A stretch of 52,155 nt of DNA, taken from the NCBI GenBank assembly GCA_035468175.1, contig DATITC010000075.1, positions 1 through 52,155 of the forward strand, written 5' to 3'. The position numbers and the translations under genes were made by a program. Below, piece by piece: positions 40,596 to 48,853 of this stretch. Under the pieces are notes generated by a model. That model was not told where the DNA came from. It saw nothing but the letters and a program-made list of their open reading frames with translations, and ran no database searches. Within the stretch, counting starts at the first letter, position 1, and every line of letters starts with the position of its first letter. This DNA comes from JAVEDQ01 sp035468175. GTDB taxonomy: Bacteria > Actinomycetota > Actinomycetes > Frankiales > Frankiaceae.

Positions 40596-41552
40596 ATGCA
40601 GCAGGACGATCAAGGACGGCCGTTGTCGGATGACGGCCAGTGGGTCTGGAACGGGACGGAGTGGGAGCCCTCGGGCGGCGGAGGTGCCGGGCCGGGTGGA
40701 GCCGGCGGTTCCGGGGAGGGCAGCCAGGAGACCCTGGTGTCCACCCGACCTGACTTCGGCGGCAATCCCCAGGGGAGCCAAGGCGGTCCGGGTGCTGCCG
40801 GCGGCTACGGACAGCCCGGCGGTCCCGCGCAGGGTTACGGCGCCCCCGCCGGCCAGCAGAGTTACGGCGTCCCCGCGGGACAGGGCTACGGCCAGCCTGG
40901 TGCGCCGGGTCAGGCCGGTCCCGGTCAGCCCGGCTTCGGCGGCGCTCCCGGCTATGGCCAGCCCGCCGGCGGAGGGCAGCCCTTCGGTCCGCAAGGCGGT
41001 CCCGGTTCTCCCTTCGGCGGCGCTCCCGGCGGGCCCGGTTCTCCGTACGGCGGCGCCCCTGGCGCTCCTTACGGCGGCTACCCCGGCGGTCCGACCCCAG
41101 GTGCCGGCGGCGGCAACCGCAACAAGCTCATCGCCGGCGTGATCGGTGGGCTGGTCGTGATCGCCGCCATCATCGTCGGGGTCATCCTCGCCACCAGCGG
41201 TGGCGGCAAGAAGGTCACGCCGATCGCCAGCGGCACGCCGACAGCTTCCGCGCCGTCGACACCGTCCGCCTCACCGTCGTCCAGCTCGTCGCCGAACGCG
41301 GGCGGTCCGGCCACCGGGAAGTACGTCTGCTCCACGAGCAGCGGCCGTCAGATCGGCAACTTCACCCTGACCTCGATCACGTACCGCACTGGCGGCGGTG
41401 GCACGGGCATCTGGTCGTATGACTCGAGCACCGACGACATCACCTTTACCGGGAGCGACCTGTCGGACTTCAACGGGTCCTACGACAGCACCTCCGGCGA
41501 CATCAACCTCGTGGCCAAGGACAAGACGGTCAACCTGACCTGCAAGCAGTAA
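40596..41552 (+). CDS. Gly/Pro/Gln-rich membrane protein with small outer domain
   Basis: A 318-residue protein. It opens with a short Trp motif (SDDGQWVWNGTEWEP) like those at the start of actinobacterial membrane proteins. A roughly 150-residue Gly/Pro/Gln/Tyr-rich cytoplasmic stretch follows, rich in GYGQPG and GGAPG. One membrane helix (LIAGVIGGLVVIAAIIVGVI) and a Ser/Thr/Pro linker precede a small Gly/Asp/Thr-rich C-terminal domain with two Cys (YVCSTSSGRQIG and NLTCKQ), which could form a disulphide outside. No family assigned. The ATG at 40596 follows GGGAGGA. Confidence 0.72.
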   Translation: MQQDDQGRPLSDDGQWVWNGTEWEPSGGGGAGPGGAGGSGEGSQETLVSTRPDFGGNPQGSQGGPGAAGGYGQPGGPAQGYGAPAGQQSYGVPAGQGYGQPGAPGQAGPGQPGFGGAPGYGQPAGGGQPFGPQGGPGSPFGGAPGGPGSPYGGAPGAPYGGYPGGPTPGAGGGNRNKLIAGVIGGLVVIAAIIVGVILATSGGGKKVTPIASGTPTASAPSTPSASPSSSSSPNAGGPATGKYVCSTSSGRQIGNFTLTSITYRTGGGGTGIWSYDSSTDDITFTGSDLSDFNGSYDSTSGDINLVAKDKTVNLTCKQ

Positions 41553-41681
41553 CGGTTCGCCGAATCCTGGAAGCCGTGGACCCCGGCTGATAGGAGTCCG
41601 TGCGGACGCGGGCTCCATGTTGCCAGGGAGCTCCCAGGTTCACCTCATTCGTGGCTCAGGTGTCGGGCCGAAGCTCAGGGC

Positions 41682-43001
41682 ATGACGACGACGCTCGGCG
41701 ACGGTTCGGCCGGTTCAACGGTGGACGACCCCGGGTTTCCGGAGTCGGCCCGGCAGGACGCGGACCCCGACCGTCCGAGCACCGAATACGCCGTCGAGAT
41801 CGTGCTCCCGGTCTACAACGAAGAAGTCGACCTCGAGCCGAGTGTGCGGCGGTTGGCCGGCTACCTCGCCACCGAGTTCCCCTTCACCCACCTGATCACC
41901 ATCGCGGACAACGCCAGCACCGACGGCACCTGGGCGCTCGCCGAGCTGCTGGCCGAGACCGTCCCGCACGTTCGCGCCACGCGTCTGCCCGAGAAGGGTC
42001 GTGGCCGTGCGCTGCGCACCGTCTGGGCGGAAAGCAAGGCCGAGGTCGTCGCCTACATGGACATCGACCTGTCCACCGACCTCGCGGCCCTGCTGCCGCT
42101 GGTCGCCCCGCTGCTGACCGGCCATTCCGACGTCGCGATCGGCAGCCGGCTCGCCCGCACCTCGAGGGTCGTTCGTGGCGCACGCCGGGAGGTGCTGTCC
42201 CGCGGTTACAACCTGTTGCTCCGCACCACGCTTCGCGCGCGCTTCTCGGATGCCCAGTGCGGGTTCAAGGCGATGCGCGCGGACTGTGCCCGTCGGCTGC
42301 TGCCGCTGGTGCAGGACACCGGCTGGTTCTTCGATACCGAGCTGCTGCTCCTCGCCGAGCGGTCCGGTCTCCGCATCCACGAGGTGCCCGTGGACTGGGT
42401 GGACGACCCGGACTCCCGCGTCCACCTCACCCAGACCGTCCTGGCCGACCTCCGTGGGGTCGGACGCATGATCCGGGCGCTGGGGACCGGGGCGCTGCCG
42501 ATTGCCGAGCTGCGGCGCCAGTTCGGTCGTGGTCCGCTCGTCTCGGCCGTTCCGGGAGTGCCGGCGCGGCTGAGCCGACAGGTGCTGCGCTTCGCGGCGA
42601 TCGGCATCGCCAGCACGCTCGGATACGTGGTGCTCTTCCTGCTGCTCCGCGGGTCGATTGGCCCGCAGCCCGCGAACCTCACGGCACTACTGGTCACCGC
42701 GATTGCCAACACGGGCGCCAACCGTCGGCTCACGTTCGGCATCATCGGAACGCGACACGTTGCCCGAAGTCAGCTGGAGGGCTTGGCCGTCTTCGGGCTC
42801 GGGCTGGCGCTGACCAGCGGGGCGCTGGCCGGACTGCATGCCGCCCGCGCCGACCCGTCGCGCCTTGCCGAGCTGGCTGTCCTGGTCAGCGCGAATCTCG
42901 TCGCCACGGTGTTGCGCTTCTTCGCCTATCGCGTCTGGGTCTTCGCACCTCGCCGGCACGGCCTGGATCAACGCGCCGAAACCTCGCCGTTGGACGTCTG
43001 A
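41682..43001 (+). CDS. GT2 glycosyltransferase fused to a GtrA-like membrane domain
   Basis: A 439-residue protein. The N-terminal GT-A domain is of the polyprenyl-phosphate-glycose synthase (DPM1/GtrB) type: EIVLPVYNEEVDLEPSVRRL, TIADNASTDGT, MDIDLSTDLAALL (the DxD site), DAQCGFKAMRAD and WFFDTELLLLAERSG. From about residue 305 a GtrA-like four-helix domain begins: LRFAAIGIASTLGYVVLFLL, ALLVTAIANTGANRRLTFGI and a final YRVWVF. The fusion suggests that the lipid-linked sugar is both made and flipped by one protein, an inference from the separate GtrB and GtrA roles. The ATG at 41682 is used; the ribosome site is weak. Confidence 0.9.
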   Translation: MTTTLGDGSAGSTVDDPGFPESARQDADPDRPSTEYAVEIVLPVYNEEVDLEPSVRRLAGYLATEFPFTHLITIADNASTDGTWALAELLAETVPHVRATRLPEKGRGRALRTVWAESKAEVVAYMDIDLSTDLAALLPLVAPLLTGHSDVAIGSRLARTSRVVRGARREVLSRGYNLLLRTTLRARFSDAQCGFKAMRADCARRLLPLVQDTGWFFDTELLLLAERSGLRIHEVPVDWVDDPDSRVHLTQTVLADLRGVGRMIRALGTGALPIAELRRQFGRGPLVSAVPGVPARLSRQVLRFAAIGIASTLGYVVLFLLLRGSIGPQPANLTALLVTAIANTGANRRLTFGIIGTRHVARSQLEGLAVFGLGLALTSGALAGLHAARADPSRLAELAVLVSANLVATVLRFFAYRVWVFAPRRHGLDQRAETSPLDV

Positions 43002-43113
43002 AACGTCGGCGTTCGTCATGATGAGCCCCCGAGTTTGGTTTCGCGATGCGGGAAACGCGCAAGATGATTTTCGTCCGCTTGCGAACTGGTGACGGGGAGG
43101 ACTGGCGCGTCCG

Positions 43114-45663
43114 GTGGTCAACTCCGACGTGCTGCATCTGGGCAACAGCCCCAATGCGGTGCCGCAGGCGCGGCAATTCGTGGTCCAGCGCCTTATGCGC
43201 GGGGATCTATCCCGTTTTGTCGATGATGCGGAACTCGCCGTAGCGGAACTGGTCACCAACGCGCTGCTCCATGCTGCTCCTCCGGTGAGCCTGCGCATCC
43301 TTTGCGGCGGGGACCTGGTGCGCGTCGAGGTCGCTGACGGAAGCCGCTCTGCGCCGGTCCGAGGGCGGGCCGACGTCGCCTCGATGACTGGCCGCGGCCT
43401 GGCCCTGATCGAAGCGCTGTCGCTGCGGTGGGGCGTGGAACCGGCCGAGGACGGCAAGGTGGTCTGGGCCGAGATCGGACCGGAGGCGGCCGACGGGCAC
43501 GCGTCGCCGACCGACCTCGACGGCGATGTGGACGCGCTTCTCGCCGCATGGGCCGACGACGCGCCCGCCGAGGAACACTTTGCGATCCGGCTCGGCGACG
43601 TGCCGACCGAACTGCTGCTGAACGCCAAGGCGCACGTCGACAGCTTGGTCCGGGAGTTCGCGCTCGCCGCCTCCGGGGCCCGGACCGGTTCGAGCTCCGC
43701 GGTCCCGTGGCAGCTCGCCGAGCTCATCGAGACCGTGGTGCACCGCTTCGCGGGGGCCCGGCTCTCCATCAAACGGCAGGCTCTCGCGGCAGCCGTCCGT
43801 GGGTACGAACGGACGAACCTGACGCTCACCCTCCCGGCTTCCGCCGCGGAGGACGCCGATGCCTACCTCGCGGGGCTCGACGAGGCCGATTCCTACGCGC
43901 GGGCGGCCCGGCTGCTCACCCTCGAGACACCGCCGCAGCACCGCACCTTCCGCCGCTGGTACATCAGCTCGCTCGTCGCCCAGCTCCACGCAGCCGCGGC
44001 TCGCCAACAGCCGCCGGCTCTCGAGAGCTTCGAGCACCGGCTGCTCGACGAGCTGGGTGAGGAGGCGACGGCTCGCGCGAACCTCGAGCGCATCGCCGGG
44101 CTCCAGTCGGTCACGGCGGCACTGGCCGGTGCGACGACGACTGGACAGGTGGCGGAGGTCGTCGTCAACGAGGGGGTGCGGACTCTCGGTGCTCTCGGCG
44201 GCGGTCTGATCCTGCCGGACAAGGACGGCAAGCTTCAGGTGCCCTCGTCGGTCGGCTACGGCGACCGGCTGTTGCACCGACTGCGCACCGAGCCGCAGGA
44301 CGCCGAGCTGCCCGCGGCCGAGGCCCTGCGGACCGGCCGGCCCGTGTGGCTCGAGTCGCCGCAGGAGCGCGACGACCGCTTCCCGGGCTTGATCGGGATG
44401 GAACCGGGCACGTCCGCGCTGTGTGCAGTGCCCTTGGTGGTGGGGGAGCGCCGGCTGGGTGCGCTGCGTTTCAGTTTCTCCGATCCCCGGCTGTTCGATG
44501 GGTACGAGCGTCGCTTCGTGCTCGGACTGGCCGCCCAGACGGCCCAGGCGATCGACCGGGCCCAGCTCTACGACGCCGAGCGCAGGGCTCGGGAGCAGGC
44601 GGAGAGCCTGGCCGCCCGGTTGGTGCGGCTGCAGCAGGTGGCTGCTGAGCTGGGCCGGGCGATGAGCGTCGAAGACGTCGCGGAGGTTGTCGTCACTCAC
44701 GCGGCGGAAGCCGTCGGATCTGGACTCGCGACTGTTTCGCTACTCAGCGACGATGAGACGCTGGAGGTGATCAAGGCTCGCGGGATCAGTGCGGACGCCC
44801 GGCAGCGGTGGCACCGTTACCCGGTTTCGGCCGAGCTGCCGGGGAGCATCGCGGTCCGCACCGGTGAAGCGGTGATCGTGGCGAGCGTCGCGGAGATGGA
44901 GCAGCGGTTCCCGCTGCTGGCCGGCCAGGCCGAGGATGAGAGTTCGATGATCTGCGTGCCGATGCGGGTCGGGTCGCGAACGATCGGCGTCATCTCGCTG
45001 AACTTCCCGCCAGGCCGAGACGTCGGCAGTCGAACCGAGCTGGCGTTCTTCGCAAGCCTCGCCAACACCTGCGCGCAGGCGGTCGAGCGGTCGCGGGCGG
45101 TGGCGTCGTTGGAGACCGCCGTCGCGAAGCTGTCGTTCCTCGCCGACGCGACCAGCGAACTGTCGAGCAGCCTCGACTACCGCACGACGCTGGCGAAAAT
45201 CGCCTCGCTGGTGGTGCCGCGGCTCGCCGATTGGTGCGCGGTCGACCTGGTCGGCGAGAGCGGCTTGGAGCGGGTAGCGGTCGCGCACATCGACCCGGCG
45301 AAGGTCGCCTACGCCCAGCAACTCGAGCGCACGTACCCCACCGATCCGAACTCTGAGACCGGGGTGCCGAAGGTGCTCCGGACCGGGGTCAGCGAGCTCT
45401 ACCCGAGCATCACCGACGCCATGCTCGTCGCCGGCGCCCGCGACGACGAGCATCTGCGGGTCAGCCGGGAGCTCGGTCTCCGCAGCGCGCTGGTCGTGCC
45501 ACTGCGAGGGGCGAAATCGACGTTGGGTGCCCTCACCCTGGTCGCCGCCGAGTCGGGCCGGCGCTACGACGAGGAGGATCTGGCCTTTGCCGAGGACATC
45601 GCGCGCCGCGCGGCCGTCGCCGTGGAGAACGCCCGCGCCTTCGAGCACCGTGCAGGCAGCTGA
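43114..45663 (+). CDS. HATPase plus triple-GAF sensor protein without output phosphatase
   Basis: An 849-residue protein. Residues 1-125 form an RsbW-like HATPase domain: ELAVAELVTNALLHAAPPV, VEVADGSR, MTGRGLALIEALSLRWGVE, GKVVWAEI. A helical linker (130-320) follows, then three GAF domains. GAF1 lies about 325-490 (GVRTLGALGGGLILPDKDGK), GAF2 about 510-665 (GLATVSLLSDDETLEVIKAR) and GAF3 about 690-845 (VVPRLADWCAVDLVGESGLE). In relatives GAFs of this kind are followed by a SpoIIE PP2C domain, but this chain ends at GAF3 (FEHRAGS). It would therefore sense ligands and act through the HATPase, which is inference. The GTG at 43114 is chosen; GGGGAGG lies about 13 bases upstream. Confidence 0.85.
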   Translation: MVNSDVLHLGNSPNAVPQARQFVVQRLMRGDLSRFVDDAELAVAELVTNALLHAAPPVSLRILCGGDLVRVEVADGSRSAPVRGRADVASMTGRGLALIEALSLRWGVEPAEDGKVVWAEIGPEAADGHASPTDLDGDVDALLAAWADDAPAEEHFAIRLGDVPTELLLNAKAHVDSLVREFALAASGARTGSSSAVPWQLAELIETVVHRFAGARLSIKRQALAAAVRGYERTNLTLTLPASAAEDADAYLAGLDEADSYARAARLLTLETPPQHRTFRRWYISSLVAQLHAAAARQQPPALESFEHRLLDELGEEATARANLERIAGLQSVTAALAGATTTGQVAEVVVNEGVRTLGALGGGLILPDKDGKLQVPSSVGYGDRLLHRLRTEPQDAELPAAEALRTGRPVWLESPQERDDRFPGLIGMEPGTSALCAVPLVVGERRLGALRFSFSDPRLFDGYERRFVLGLAAQTAQAIDRAQLYDAERRAREQAESLAARLVRLQQVAAELGRAMSVEDVAEVVVTHAAEAVGSGLATVSLLSDDETLEVIKARGISADARQRWHRYPVSAELPGSIAVRTGEAVIVASVAEMEQRFPLLAGQAEDESSMICVPMRVGSRTIGVISLNFPPGRDVGSRTELAFFASLANTCAQAVERSRAVASLETAVAKLSFLADATSELSSSLDYRTTLAKIASLVVPRLADWCAVDLVGESGLERVAVAHIDPAKVAYAQQLERTYPTDPNSETGVPKVLRTGVSELYPSITDAMLVAGARDDEHLRVSRELGLRSALVVPLRGAKSTLGALTLVAAESGRRYDEEDLAFAEDIARRAAVAVENARAFEHRAGS

Positions 45664-45669
45664 CGCCGG

Positions 45670-46083
45670 GTGGATCGGCGTAGGAGCGGCTCAGGGGTCG
45701 AGCCGGTGCACGTGCTGGCCGTCGCTGCCGACGACGACGCCGAACGCAGCCTGCTCGCCTTCGCGGCGTCCGAGGAGCACCCCGACGACGTGCTGATCGT
45801 GGCGCGGGCGAAGCGGATGACGGCGCAGGACACGGCGCTCGGACAGGACACGTACTGCGTGGTCACAGGCAGCTCGGGCGCGCGGCACTACGGCGGTATC
45901 GAGGAAACCGAGTGGACGTCCCCGGACCGCCTACGCCTGTCGTTGACCCGCGACGCGGCGAAGACGCTGGAGTTGCCGCGGGAGCTCGAGCTGGTGCTGC
46001 CGGACGCGGCGTCCGTCGCTGTCGTCCGGCTCGGGCTGCCGGCGCTGCTCGGCCACGCCACTCCGCAGGAGGTCACGGGCTGA
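45670..46083 (+). CDS. Small protein resembling the Imm10 immunity family
   Basis: A 137-residue protein beginning seven bases after the GAF gene stop. The part ALGQDTYCVVTGSSGARHYG, then GIEETEWTSPDRLRLSLTRD and AAKTLELPRELELVLPDA resembles the Imm10 family (PF15588), which pairs with toxin domains. I see no toxin gene beside it, so if the match is right it is an orphan. The start is uncertain: GTG at 45670 is used, but GTGs further in are possible. Position directly behind the sensor gene suggests cotranscription. Confidence 0.55.
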   Translation: MDRRRSGSGVEPVHVLAVAADDDAERSLLAFAASEEHPDDVLIVARAKRMTAQDTALGQDTYCVVTGSSGARHYGGIEETEWTSPDRLRLSLTRDAAKTLELPRELELVLPDAASVAVVRLGLPALLGHATPQEVTG

Positions 46084-46150
46084 CCTTGTCAGCGGACGTT
46101 CACGGTTCGTAACGGGGCGCAGAGCCCGATGTCCGGCATCGTGCGCCATC

Positions 46151-47704
46151 ATGCGAGCTGTGAGCGTTCCGGACTCGGGTGGTGATCTCCGTGCGGGTGA
46201 TCCCGCCTGGATCGGTCGCTACCGGGTGCTGAACCGTCTCGGGGTCGGTGGGATGGGCACCGTCTACCTGGCCGACGGCGGTTCCGGACCGGTGGCGGTG
46301 AAGGTCGTCCGCCCGGAGCTCGGCGACGACCCCGAGTTCCGCACCCGCTTCCGTCGCGAGGTGCAGGCCTGTTTCCGCATCAAGGCGCGCTGCACTGCGC
46401 AGCTGCTCGACTTCGACACCGAGGCCGAGCAGCCGTGGATGGCCGTCGAATATGTCTCCGGTCAACCCCTCGACCGGCTCGTCGAAGCCGCGGGACCGCT
46501 CCCGCCCGATCAGCAGGTGGCGCTGGCCGTCGGCCTCGCGGATGCGCTGGTCGCCATCCACAGCGCCGGGGTCGTGCACCGGGACCTCAAGCCCGCGAAC
46601 GTGCTGTGCCCGCCGGAGGGGCCGAAGGTCATCGACTTCGGCATCTCGGCTGCTGCGGACGCCTCGCGGCTCACCAGCAGCGGACTGATGATCGGCTCGC
46701 CCGGATGGCTGGCGCCGGAGCAGCTTGCCGGCGGGGACGTCGGCCCGGCGACGGACATCTTCACGTTCGGGCTGCTGATCTGCTTCGCCGCATCCGGGCA
46801 CCCGCCGTTCGGTACCGGACCCACCGAAGCGATCATGTTCCGGGCGATGTCACAACCGCCGTTCCTGGACCGGACCCGGATGGTGCCGGCGCTCGCGAAC
46901 GCGGTGGAGCGGGCGACCGCCTTCGATCCACAGCACCGCCCGACCGCCCGGCAGCTGTTGGACGAGCTGCTCGCCATCGAGGGGGCCGGACGGTGGTCGG
47001 AGAGCGATTCGCGACAGAACGTCCCGTCTGTGCTCGAGCGGGACTGGCGGGTGCCGCAGACGACGCAGCATCAGTCCGCCTACGCACCACCCGGCCCCTG
47101 GGCCGACGCGGCACCTTCGTACCCGCTGACCCGGCAGGGTCGGGCGCCCGGCGAGGGCCGACCCAAGTGGGTCATCCCGGCCGTGGTGGCGGCGGCGCTG
47201 GTCCTGCTCGCCGGTGGGATCGGGGGGTCCGTGGCGCTCGTACACGGTTCGCACCCGGTTGCGCGGGTGACGACGCCGCCGGTGTCCGCCTCCGCGCCGG
47301 CCCCCAGCACGCCTGGGTCGTCCGCGCTTGGTGCGCCGGCGGGGCAGTACCGCGGCAGCACGTCGCAGGACCTGCCGATCTCCTTCGTCGTCGGGACGGA
47401 CGGCCAGGTCGGCACGGTGAACTTCGACGAAAAGGTGACCTGCACCAACCTGCCGGGCCAGAAGCCGCACGTTCCCTTCCGCGGCCTCCCGACGACCAAG
47501 GGTCCGCTGGACCAGACCGGCGTCTTCACGATTGCCGTCCAGCTCCCGGAGCAGACGTTCCGGATGACCGGCAACTACGGAAACGGCAAGTTCGTCGGGG
47601 CGTTCCGCCACGTGTTCAACGATGATGCGACTGGCAACCTCACGCTGGGCACCGGCAAGGGGAAGTGCGACAGCGACCAGATCACCTTCGAGGCGTTCCA
47701 GTAG
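46151..47704 (+). CDS. Ser/Thr protein kinase, single membrane helix, novel outer domain
   Basis: A 517-residue Hanks-type kinase. The kinase domain (residues 20-270) has VGGMGTVY, VAVKVVRPELG, HRDLKPANVL, KVIDFGISAA and the SPGWLAPEQ activation segment. After a linker, a transmembrane helix (WVIPAVVAAALVLLAGGIGG) and a Ser/Pro/Ala-rich stalk lead to an outer domain of about 125 residues (SFVVGTDGQVGTVNFDEKVT, CTNLPGQKPHVPFRG, TFRMTGNYGNGKFVGAFRHV). It has two Cys and no PASTA repeats and is not a known sensor domain to me. The ATG at 46151 is used. It is not part of the pknA/B operon. Confidence 0.9.
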   Translation: MRAVSVPDSGGDLRAGDPAWIGRYRVLNRLGVGGMGTVYLADGGSGPVAVKVVRPELGDDPEFRTRFRREVQACFRIKARCTAQLLDFDTEAEQPWMAVEYVSGQPLDRLVEAAGPLPPDQQVALAVGLADALVAIHSAGVVHRDLKPANVLCPPEGPKVIDFGISAAADASRLTSSGLMIGSPGWLAPEQLAGGDVGPATDIFTFGLLICFAASGHPPFGTGPTEAIMFRAMSQPPFLDRTRMVPALANAVERATAFDPQHRPTARQLLDELLAIEGAGRWSESDSRQNVPSVLERDWRVPQTTQHQSAYAPPGPWADAAPSYPLTRQGRAPGEGRPKWVIPAVVAAALVLLAGGIGGSVALVHGSHPVARVTTPPVSASAPAPSTPGSSALGAPAGQYRGSTSQDLPISFVVGTDGQVGTVNFDEKVTCTNLPGQKPHVPFRGLPTTKGPLDQTGVFTIAVQLPEQTFRMTGNYGNGKFVGAFRHVFNDDATGNLTLGTGKGKCDSDQITFEAFQ

Positions 47705-47809
47705 CTGGCGTCCCTTCGTCCGGGCCTCCCCCGCGGATCGAAAGCACCTGGCGCGGCTCGGGCCACGCGTCGCGCGTCCACGGGGCGGGACCGGCATCAT
47801 GGAGGGCCT

Positions 47810-47898
47810 GGAGGGCTCGCCTAGTGGCCGATGGCGGCGGTCTTGAAAACCGCTATGGCTGGTGACAGTCATCGTGGGTTCGAATCCCACGCCCTCCG
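47810..47898 (+). tRNA. tRNA-Ser (anticodon TGA)
   Basis: An 89-nt type II tRNA. The acceptor stem pairs GGAGGGC (47810-47816) with GCCCTCC (47891-47897), and G is the discriminator. The anticodon stem GCGGT/ACCGC closes loop CTTGAAA, giving TGA. A long variable arm and the T arm GTGGG-TTCGAAT-CCCAC follow. CCA is not encoded. A copy of GGAGGGC also lies just before it (47801-47807). Confidence 0.95.
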
Positions 47899-47921
47899 CT
47901 CTGAACTGCGGGTTTGTCAGG

Positions 47922-48364
47922 TCAGTCCTCCTTCTTGGTGTCGGTGTTGATCTCGCTTGCTAGAAGCTCGCTAGAAGACGCGGGTCGGCGGGCCTTCCGG
48001 GACCGGCCGATGACGGCGGCGATGGCGTCCGCCGCCTCCTGCGCGACGACCGGGACGACGTGGGTGTAGAGGTCCGCCGTGATGGCGGTTGTGCTGTGCC
48101 CCAGCCGGTCCGAGACGGTTTTCATAGCGACGCCGGCGGCCAGCGCGATACTTGCGCTGGTGTGCCGGAGGTCGTGGAAGCGGATGATCGGCAGCCCTGC
48201 GCCGACAGCTCGCGGAACCGTCGGGTGACAAGGTTCGGTTGGATGATGCTGCCGTTCGACCAGGTGAAGACGTGGCCGGTCGCTTGCCACGCATCACCCC
48301 AGGCGCGTTGCGGAAGCAGCGCTCGCCGGTAGACGCATATCACGGAGCGTGACGAACTCCCCAC
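47922..48364 (-). pseudogene. Broken tyrosine recombinase (integrase) beside tRNA-Ser
   Basis: Only the C-terminal third survives. One frame gives AWGDAWQATGHVFTWSNGSI and IQPNLVTRRFRELSAQ, then the sequence slips near 48198-48206 and continues in the other frame as GAGLPIIRFHDLRHTSASIA and VSDRLGHSTTAITADLYTHV with the catalytic Arg-His-x-x-Arg box, His and Tyr. The stop is 24 bp from the tRNA-Ser 3' end. The N-terminal DNA-binding and core part before ALLPQRAWGDAW is missing. Tyrosine integrases typically insert at tRNA 3' ends, so this is what remains of an integrative element. The 177 bp to its right (48365-48541) hold no gene. Confidence 0.88.
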
Positions 48365-48541
48365 GCAACTGCCGCTCGGCGTAGCCTTGAGTCACCGGTC
48401 CAACGGCGATTTCGCACAGTGCCGGCAGGGTAACCGCTGGTAGCGAGTGCCCGTCAAGGTAGACAGGTACCTGTTCCGGCCATCGATCCGCCGGGTGTTG
48501 TCGCCGACTTTCGGATCCCCACTGGCGGCGCTCTCGTGCTC

Positions 48542-48853
48542 ATGACAAAGGACGCGGCTTCACTCGTCCGCACGTTGGTCGAAGGTGCGGGTCTTCCACC
48601 GCAGGCCGGCCTGCGCATCGCGACCGATTTTCATCACCACGACCTCTCGATGCGGCTGGCCACATCGAATGGGTCCGACGACTCCGTGGTCGTCAGGGAT
48701 GACGCTCACGTCTTCCTCTCCCCGCCCGTGGCGCTGCATCTGAAGCGGCGGACCTTGTGCGCGGAGATCGGCGCCGCTCGCTCGACCTTCTTCTTGGACC
48801 GGGAGGACGGCCCTCGGACCAGCCTCGGGTCCCGTCGAAGGGCGGCGAAATGA
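48542..48853 (+). CDS. HesB/IscA-like protein lacking the cysteine ligands
   Basis: A 103-residue protein resembling the small actinobacterial HesB-like family: TKDAASLVRTLVEGAGLPPQ, AGLRIATDF, SVVVRDDAHVFLSPPVAL, STFFLDRE. True A-type Fe-S carriers have three conserved Cys; here there is a single Cys (TLCAEIG) not in those positions, so iron-sulphur transfer is unlikely. The ATG at 48542 is used; a GTG two codons earlier is possible. Its TGA overlaps the ATG of the PAS-HATPase gene (ATGA), so the two are coupled and may act together. Confidence 0.65.
   Translation: MTKDAASLVRTLVEGAGLPPQAGLRIATDFHHHDLSMRLATSNGSDDSVVVRDDAHVFLSPPVALHLKRRTLCAEIGAARSTFFLDREDGPRTSLGSRRRAAK

Noticed and set aside
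41600..43021. 473-codon plus frame overlapping the glycosyltransferase
   Set aside because: Frame +2 shadow; Arg/Pro/Gly-rich with no domain, while the other frame has complete GT2 and GtrA motifs.
47801..47816. Duplicated GGAGGGC before tRNA-Ser as an attachment-site repeat
   Set aside because: The copies are nine bases apart at the 5' end of the tRNA, whereas integration uses the 3' end; too short to be meaningful.
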